Assembly: GCA_001466705.2 (NCBI GenBank)
Contig: LATX02000229.1
Location: forward strand, 62,001-126,000
Direction: 5' to 3'
DNA: 64,000 bases
Origin: Moniliophthora roreri
Taxonomy: Eukaryota; Basidiomycota; Agaricomycetes; Agaricales; Marasmiaceae
Shown here: one piece after another, positions 56,322-64,000 of the stretch
Numbering within the stretch: the first letter of the stretch is position 1
Layout: the number at the start of each line of letters is the position of its first letter
Made by a program: the position numbers and the translations under genes
The notes under the pieces: model-generated
What the model was told of the DNA's origin: nothing
What the model saw: only the letters and a program-made list of their open reading frames with translations
Database searches by the model: none

Positions 56322-59300
56322 ATGTCCTTGTTCTCTCTTATGTTCTTTCGCCTCAAGAATGCTTCAAAAACGGGTTACAAGAGGGTATAACTGGCTGAAG
56401 CTTTCGTGCCAGCAGCAAAGACAATACCACGACGAGTCATTTGGATTCCGAAAGAGACCTGCATTTGAATTTCCGGATTGTACGTGGCACCTTAGTTCTT
56501 TGCTGAAACTTGAAGGTTGATTATGTCCAAGACGACAGCGCGCAGATCGAGAATAGGCATCATAATGCAGCTTTGTTGCGATATGTGGACAATGTCCGAA
56601 CCCATGCTCATCGTGCAGCGCGGATCGACCCCCTCGACTTGATTGACAGAGAGTCAGAGATTGCAGCTTTGGATCCTTCCCGTTATGGCCTCACAGACGG
56701 GCAGAAGAAGTACAACGTTAACGGAATCATTTGGACAAATCCTCGCGTTGAGTCACAAAGAGACGACACAGAAGAGTGGTGGACATTGGATCAGATTACG
56801 CGTCATTTAAAATCGGTATACGTCGGACGGATTGCCTATGAGGTGCGTTCCATTGCTTCGGTCGACCATGAACCGATACTGATGTGCTGAAACAGTATAT
56901 GCACTCGCCTTCCAAGACGGAACGACTTTGGTTTTCTCATCTCTTAGAATCAAAAGCTCTACCTGTAGCACTGGCCGGGGAAGATCAAGAACTAAAGAAG
57001 CGTATTCATGGGCTACTGTCGCGTAGCGAGGTGTTCGACAACTTCTTGCAGCTCAAATTCCCCAACTTGAAGAGGGTAAAGCAGCCACGCTCTGCAGTCA
57101 CTTTACACGCTCACATTATTCATTCACAGTACGCCTTGGAAGGAGGGGAATCTATGTTACCGGCTCTTGATTCCTTATTCGCATCGGCTGCTCGGAGTAA
57201 GTCCACTTTTATTCACCCGAGGTTTAGTATAACGTTGACCGTGACTTCAGGCGCCGTATCGCATATCATTGTCGCCATGCCTCATCGCGGTCGTCTCAAC
57301 TTCCTAACCGACTTACTCAACTATTCTCCAACTGCGCTGTTTCACAAGATTCGAGGTGGATTTGAGTTCCCAGAGGAGTTGGGTGCTGAAGGCGATGTTA
57401 TCAGTCATCTGGGTAGGTTTACGGTCTTAAGTGTCTAGGCACCCTTGTTGACGATCTTCACAGTATCTTCCACGCACCTCACCTACTCTGGAGCCCACGA
57501 TCTTGTCAAGGTTTCTCTACTTCCCAATCCGTCCCATCTTGGTTCGTCAATAATCTGATACTGAATAACTCGTTACTCAGCCAGTTTCCAGAGGCCGTCA
57601 ATGCAGTCGCACTTGGCAAGACTCGTGCCAAGCAGTACTCCCTGCTGAAGACGTCTCCAGATACATGTCAGCTTGGAGACAAGGTTATGTGTGTACAGCT
57701 ACACGGAGACGCAAGCTTCAGCGGTCAAGGTGTTGTCATGGAGACACTCGGACTGAGTACGGTCATTCGCTTCTCTTCGGTATTGGAGATTCTAATGCGG
57801 TTAATGGTTAGGCAATTTGCCTCATTTCACGAGCGGTGGAACGGTACATCTTGTTGTGGAGTAAGTGAATGACCCTCTTCTACGACATACGCTGATCGCT
57901 CTCTTTACAGCAACAAGTGAGCTTCCTTTTTTGAGGTCGTGCCATCTGAAGGCTTTAATATCTAACATCGATTTAGTATCGGCTATACGACTCCTGCTTC
58001 ACAAGCTCGATCCTCGCTATACTGTTCAGACGTCGGCAAGATGATTGGGGCACCGGTTTTGCATGTGAACGGTGACCATCCGGAAGGTATGCTCTTCATC
58101 TTTCCCGAATTCTTTCCAATTTCTCATTCATTGTACAGACGTTGTCAGGGCTATGGAAGTCGCTTTCAAGTATCGGCAGTATTTCCGCAAGGTAAACGTA
58201 CATTACGGATGCTACCTAGAATAGGCAACTGACGCGCGCTGGATAGGATATCATCGTTGATCTTTTGGTTTATCGTCGATGGTCCGTTCTCTTCATTTAA
58301 TTGTTCGAGTCCTAACTGATTTAACCTTTTTTCAGGGGGTAAGTGTCTGCAAACGTACCGCGAGTTTTATCCTTACCGTTGTTGTGTCAGACATAACGAG
58401 CTCGATATCCCCAGTCTGACAAGTCCTCTGATGTACGAGAAGATCCAAGCTCGCAAGTCCGTCCCTCAACTGTATGAACAGAAACTCATCGTGAGTGCTC
58501 TCATCCTATTGTCCCCCCTCGGCACATACACAAGCATCCTCTCCTTTCCTTTTGCAGGCAGAAGAGATTCTCACGGAACAAGATGTTACCAATGTCCGAA
58601 GCACGTACAAAGCAAGCCTCGAGAAGGCCCTTTCAGACGTACCTTCGTATCAGCCTTCTGCGCCTATGCTACAAGAGCAATGGAGTGGCATGGTGTGGCC
58701 AGGGGATAAAGATGCTCTGGGTGATCCTGTTACGGGTGTTGAGCGGGATACGCTTGTGGGCGTCGGGAAAGCTAGTGTTATGGTTCCTGAGGGATTCGTG
58801 AGTGTATTTCATATTCAGCGCTGGTGGTTAAGTCGCTGATGAGTGACTGGTTGATAGGAAATCCACTCCAAGTTACTTCGACATGTCAAGAACCGATTAC
58901 AGAGTATTGACTCGGGCAAAGGTCTGGATTGGGCTACTACTGAGGTGCGTGTCATGTTACTCCATACGCATAACTTTGAGATGACCTTTGTCACAGGCTA
59001 TGGCCTTTGGAACGCTTCTGTCGGACGGTATTGATGTTCGGATTTCGGGACAAGACGTTGGTCGTGGAACTTTCAGTCAGCGGCATGCCATGTTGGTTGA
59101 TCAGAAGTCGGAGAGTGTCTTCGTGCCTTTGAACGATCAGCTCATGGCACAGGGAAAACTGGAGTTGGCGAACAGTGAGTGTCTTGTAACCTTGCTTAAT
59201 GCGTGGTCTGAAATGTTGGTGAAGGTTCTTTGAGCGAGATGGGTGTCCTAGGAGTCAGTTTTGCTATTGAATATAATGGTTTCTTGAGTTAACGTTTGCT

Positions 59301-60365
59301 TAGTTCGAGTATGGTGCCAGCTGGGAACGACCGAACCTTTTACCGATATGGGAGGCCCAGGTGAGTTCTTCGCTGCTCCCTGCGCGTCGACACGCTGACA
59401 AGTTTTGGCAGTTCGGCGATTTCTTCAATGGCGCACAGATTATCATTGATACTTTCGTTTCATCCGCAGAGAGTACGTTCATTATACGTTTACAGTTTAT
59501 ACGATCTAACACGATCGTAATAGCTAAATGGTTGAAGCAAAGCGGCATCGTCCTGCTTCTGCCTCATGGTCTTGATGGTGCTGGTCCTGAGCATTCGTCG
59601 TCTCGGCTCGAGCGAATGCTTCAGGTGAGTTTTGTTGCTATTCGTGACACGCTCTTTGCTAATCTGTATCACTGCAGTTAACCAACGACAGATATACGTA
59701 CAGCTATGGAGAAGATTCCCACTTCAATATCAACATGCACGTCGTATTCCCAACCACACCTGCCCAATACTTCCATCTTCTGCGACGGCAGATGAAACGA
59801 AACTATAGGAAACCACTGATTGTTGCCGCGCCCAAAGGTTTACTTCGGCTTTCGGTATGTCTTGTCTGATCTCTGGATCTTGACTTGTCGCTGATAATAT
59901 ACAAAGGCCGCTGCTTCGTCACTTTCAGACCTCGAATTCGGTACCAAATTCCGACCAGTTCTCGACGATCCTATCGGCAACCAATCGACAGCGAAGCGTG
60001 TGGTGGTCCTATCCGGAAAGATATATTACGATCTCGTGAAAGAGCGTCAAGCACAGAATCTCAACGACAATGTCGCATTCGTCCGTTTGGAGGAGTTGGC
60101 GCCATTCCCATTCCATGCTCTACATGAAGTACTTGATGGGTACAGCAACGCTTCAGAGTTTGTGTATCTACAAGAAGAACCGAGGAACCAGGGTGCTTGG
60201 CCGCATGTTAAGGAGAGGCTGGAGTTAGTGTTGAAGCAGTTGGGTCGGAGCGGTGCGGTCGAGTACAAAGGAAGGAAAGAAAGCGCACTTCCCGCGCCAG
60301 GTGTTGGGAAGCTTTACAAGCAACAGCAAGAAGCGGTTATCAAGTCTGCCTTTGAGGGCTTGTGA
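56322..60365 (+). CDS. DHTKD1-like 2-oxoacid dehydrogenase E1 (2-oxoadipate type)
   Basis: Mitochondrial thiamine-diphosphate enzyme, about 1,000 residues in some 20 exons. The N-terminal exon is uncertain (ATG 56322 or 56340), followed by [20 protein letters not shown], the E1 N-terminal motif. Then [57 protein letters not shown], and the TPP motif from [18 protein letters not shown] to the NN pair encoded by a 6-nt exon (57911-57916). [17 protein letters not shown] and [19 protein letters not shown] follow. The transketolase C-domain gives [38 protein letters not shown] and [27 protein letters not shown] and the total length favour DHTKD1 over OGDH, placing it in lysine/tryptophan breakdown. 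Confidence 0.9.
57911..57916 (+). other. 6-nt microexon in the DHTKD1-like gene
   Basis: CAACAA lies between an AG acceptor (ACAG at 57907-57910) and a GTGAGC donor (57917). Including it gives VVDNNIGYTTPA, close to the family VVNNQIGYTTPA. Skipping it deletes the two Asn that help bind thiamine diphosphate. Confidence 0.65.
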
Positions 60366-60547
60366 GAGAGTCAAAGTATAATTGTGTAAATAAGTCGTTA
60401 TTGGGTATAAAGTACAGCTGCTGCGTTTTGAAGTGAATGCTGCTTCGAGCGCATTTGTCTGGGCGCTAAACCGGTTGAAGGACACCGAAATTTTTTCCGT
60501 TACGATCACCACTATCGCCCTTGGTCCTCTCCTCGGTTGTCCTCTTC

Positions 60548-63545
60548 ATGCCAAACATCAACCTCTCGAAAAAGCGTAAACAAGCGTCTGGCTCCTCCCA
60601 AATCAAGAAGAAAGCCAAGGTTCGGCACGAAAATACATCGTCTTTACCATGGAAAGCCGTATCGCGACCATTGGAATCTGGAATTGATGGAGATGACGGT
60701 ATCCTTGAACTCGAGGAGGTCGAAGGTGTTGAGGTATTTTATGAGAAAGGAGAGGGCGGAAGAGTGGCACGGTTCAATGTGAGTCTTTTTTGTACTGCTC
60801 AAGATTTTGGAGTATGAACACCTACATTCGAGATTTTCTAGTTAATCCAAGGCGAAGATGATGTCCACATGCAGGACATAAAAGATGGTGAAGATGAGAC
60901 TGGAAGCGACTCTGAAGCAGATATTGAGGAGATTACCGAGATAAAAAGGGTCCAATTCGATTGTAAATTCATTCCCTCCGACCTGAGGAAGCAATATTTA
61001 ACACACTAAGATAGCAGAGAGCCTTCTGCCCAATTGGCATAAATTCTCACTCCATTCACAACTCAACGGCGCCCTCTACCATAAAAAGTTCCTCTTACCT
61101 ACACCCATACAAGCACAAGCAATTCCTTTAGCTCTGCAAGGGAGAGATGTTGTCGGAGTTGCGCAAACGGTGAGCGTTCCGTTGGTTTGAATATGTCGTT
61201 TCTGACTTATGGCAGGGCTCTGGTAAAACGCTTGCTTACGGTCTCCCCATTCTACACAACCTACTATCCGAAGCAACTTCAACACCACTTCCTCTTCACA
61301 TCCGCAAAAACACCAAGCGTCCTTTGCGAGCTCTCATCCTCGCACCGACACGCGAACTGGCGTTACAGGTCTCATCGCATCTCAACATGTGCCTGAGCTC
61401 TTTCGATGAAGCTGTCAAGGAGGAAGAGGAGACTGAGGCTCCGCTGAAGGTGAACGGCAAGAACAAAGGCAAGACAAAGGGGAAGGAGAAGGAGAAGGAG
61501 AAGGAGAAGGAGAAAGCAGAGTCACAAGGCGATAACGAGGGTCCGACTACCGATGCCAGAGTTCAGAAAAAGGCGCCACCCCTCGTCAGTGTCGCAGCTA
61601 TCGTGGGAGGCATGTCTGCCCAGAAGCAACGACGTATATTGGATCGAGGTATCGATGTCCTTGTTGCGACGCCTGGCCGTCTCTGGGATATAATCCAAGA
61701 TGTACGAGTTCCAGCTTGACATTGATTTTCTTTCGAGCTAACTGATACACTGCTAGGACGACAGCTTGGCACATGCAATCCGACATGACCTTCAATTCCT
61801 TGTGTTGGATGAAGCTGATCGAATGATTGAAGCCGGTCACTTCAAGGAGCTGGATGGTATCCTACGGTTAACGCTGAGAGAGGAGAGGTATGCAGTGTTC
61901 GTCCATCTCGCCATAACAAACTAACAAGTTTCCAGTGACGAACTGATTCCCGATGACTCTAGCTCTAAGGAGGGCGAAGGCGAAGAAGACGACAACACAA
62001 AACCCCATGACAGGCCTTTACAGACCTCTGTCTTCTCCGCAACCTTGAGTAAAGAACTTCAACGGAATGTCAAGAAACGTTCTCGTCCGAAGAATCAAGG
62101 CAAGAAGAAGAATAGTCAGCCTGCCACGACCTTGGGTGAGGCAATTTTAATAAGCCTCTACGCTCTTGCTTATCACCTCGTCCAGATGACCTCGTTCTCC
62201 GTCTTGACTTCCGAGATCCTACTGGCGGCCCCGAGGTCATTGATCTGAGTCCCGATGATGGTGTTGTGGATACACTGACGGAAAGTAAAGTCGAGTGCCT
62301 AGTGACCGATAAAGTACGTCGCGTTCATTCTTCGCGTTAGGTTGTTCCCTCAGTGACCTGTGAGCAGGACATGTACCTATATTACTTCCTCCTATGTTAC
62401 CCCGGACGAACTCTGGTATTCCTGTCCGCAATAGATGGTATCAGGCGACTACTTCCCTTACTAGAAATGTTGGGCCAGAAAGTGTTTCCTATACATTCAC
62501 AGCTTGAGATGAGACAGCGGTTAAAGAACCTAGATCGGTACGCTTATCGCCAAACCCATAACTCCGTTTCCACTCACCAAGGCCTATAGATTCAAATCTT
62601 CACCCAACTGTGTTCTCCTAGCCACCGACATCGCTGCCCGTGGATTGGACATCCAAGGTGTGGATCACGTCGTCCATTATCAAATACCTCGTTCGGCAGA
62701 TGTTTATGTACATCGGAATGGGAGAACGGCTCGTGCTGGTGGTAAAGGGTTCAGCTTGCTACTCGTTGCGCCTGAGGAGAGAAGAGTACTTGCGGGTGTT
62801 CTTTCGTCTTTCGCGTCAGGGCGAGGTATGTCTTGATTCTGATTCCTTTTCTCTCTGCCTGATCCTCGTCCTTGTAGATCCAAAATCAATCCCATTATTC
62901 CCGATACCCGATACCACCCTCCTCGACAAACTCAAAGCACGCATCAGGCTCGCAAAGGAAATCGAGGGTATGAGTCATAAAACCCGGAAAGCGAATCACG
63001 AGGAGAAATGGATGAAGGAAGCCGCCGAGGCTTTGGGTGTGGATCTTAGTGATGATGATGAGGCGAATGGGCAAAGGTACGCTTATACTCCTCACCTTTG
63101 GTGACTTGCCCTGAGCTTTCGTAGTAGAAAACCGCCGAAAACGAAGCTTAAGCAAGATGCTAAACTCGCATCGATGAAAGCCGAGTTGAAGAGACTTCTC
63201 TCACAGCCGCTTCTTGCGAGGGGAGCTTCGATGAGGTATATAACGAGTGGGAGTAATCCGCTCGTTGAGGAACTTCTACAGCGGGAGCAGGATATGTTGG
63301 TTAAGGAGGCGACGCAGAGTAAGTCGTTGGTGCACTCCATCTTTTCAGGGAACGGCTTAACTGAAGTTTTCACAGATTCAACTGCGACACCTGTTCTGCT
63401 CGGACTTGGAAGCGGAGCCAAGCGAGACGCTGGGGAAGATGTTGTGAACGCAGCAAAGAAGAAGAAAAAGGATAAGAAGAACGTGAAGACGAAGTCGCAC
63501 AAGAAGGAAGAGGAGGAATGGAAAGGTATTACACCTGAGGTGTAG
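60548..63545 (+). CDS. MAK5: MAK5/DDX24-type DEAD-box RNA helicase
   Basis: Nucleolar ATPase for 60S ribosomal subunit assembly, about 800 residues in about 11 exons. Start [20 protein letters not shown], a basic nuclear-localisation region, then [13 protein letters not shown], the MAK5 N-terminal signature. Helicase motifs in order: Q motif [27 protein letters not shown], Ia [10 protein letters not shown], Ib [34 protein letters not shown] region [48 protein letters not shown]. An 80-residue acidic/basic insert between Ia and Ib contains an EK repeat ([15 protein letters not shown]), as in MAK5 orthologs. The C-terminus is lysine-rich ([20 protein letters not shown]). Position of the insert and the N-terminal signature distinguish MAK5 from other DEAD proteins. 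Confidence 0.93.
61466..61515 (+). repeat. Coding simple repeat (AAGGAG)n in MAK5
   Basis: GGAGAAGGAGAAGGAG-type hexamer run coding for alternating Glu-Lys. Likely length-variable. Confidence 0.8.
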
Positions 63546-64000
63546 GTGATTGGGAACACATAACATGTATGTCTGATCATCGAACAATACGAGACAAGAT
63601 CTTGTTAATTCCGATATACAAATTGTATACAAATAGCACAGAGTAAACTACATGAAGTACAACTACAACGCAACATACACGGAACGATAACAATCAACGA
63701 CGTGACTACGCCGAATTCTGATGTCAGCCAGCCACTGGGCAAGTTTTATTTTTTGATCACCTACAGCTGCTTCATTTCGAGTCCACTGTTACCCAGAAGG
63801 CCCGCGTTGCGCTGGGCCATTGTGGTCGGAAGAGTCTGGGAAGCGCTTGTCGCGGTCACACGCAACACCGTGGGATTTACTTTTCAACTTATGTAACTTT
63901 CGTCTTTATCTTCGTTATGCTGTCTCTGCAGGATATTTCGACCCTCAGCGATTCAAACGTGGAACTCGATTTTTTTTTTTTTTTTTTCGCTATTTTCAAG
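63546..64000. other. Right end, no certain gene
   Basis: 3' flank of MAK5. On the minus strand a frame reading TTMAQRNAGLLGNSGLEMKQ then stop (about 63825-63760) could be the end of a gene lying beyond the window, but no family is recognised. A T19 run lies at 63970-63988. Confidence 0.3.

Overview
The window is nuclear DNA of a filamentous basidiomycete, most likely an Agaricomycete. Genes are dense and cut by many 48-65 nt GT-AG introns. The gene families (TKL kinases with an HGD catalytic loop, multigene P450s, DUF1769, ATG11, DHTKD1-type E1, MAK5) are fungal. Exon joins were made by eye, so coding spans are reliable to the gene and most junctions to a few bases. No tRNA, rRNA or CRISPR array was recognised.

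Layout. 1-11.2 kb: two kinase genes in opposite orientation flank a 2OG-Fe(II) oxygenase, a cytochrome P450 and a FAD amine-oxidase-type enzyme. Both kinase genes start with the same TKL domain. The left copy runs in frame into an AGC kinase (FPK1/nrc-2 type) that leaves the window. The right copy is joined to a Bck1-like domain that has lost its ATP-binding and catalytic residues. 11.4-16.2 kb: a DUF1769 protein, a deaminase-fold protein without its catalytic glutamate, and a Dnmt2-type tRNA methyltransferase. 16.6-23.8 kb: a broken short-chain dehydrogenase (SDR) gene beside its intact paralog, a frameshifted acireductone-dioxygenase relic, and a second P450 paralogous to the first.

25.7-36.3 kb is the most unusual stretch. 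It is one dead MFS sugar-transporter gene inflated from about 2.4 kb to over 10 kb by nested insertions: a 6.2-kb Ty3/gypsy element with identical-length LTRs and a 5-bp target duplication, two hAT-like MITEs, and unassigned insertions. A third MITE lies just outside the relic. The intact paralog sits at 37.3-39.8 kb in inverted orientation and allows the dead exons to be recognised. Three MITE families, four copies in all, have terminal inverted repeats; three copies have perfect 8-bp target duplications.

40.6-63.5 kb is ordinary gene-rich sequence: ATG11, a small secreted expansin-like protein, an aldo-keto reductase next to myo-inositol oxygenase (a plausible inositol to glucuronate to gulonate pair), a HAD phosphatase, an NmrA-like protein, a DHTKD1-like 2-oxoacid dehydrogenase E1, and the MAK5 ribosome-biogenesis helicase.

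Main points of interest: shuffling of a TKL module onto two unrelated kinase domains, one apparently dead; the deaminase-like pseudoenzyme; and the insertion history at the transporter relic, including stop codons that suggest methyl-CpG decay of the retrotransposon.
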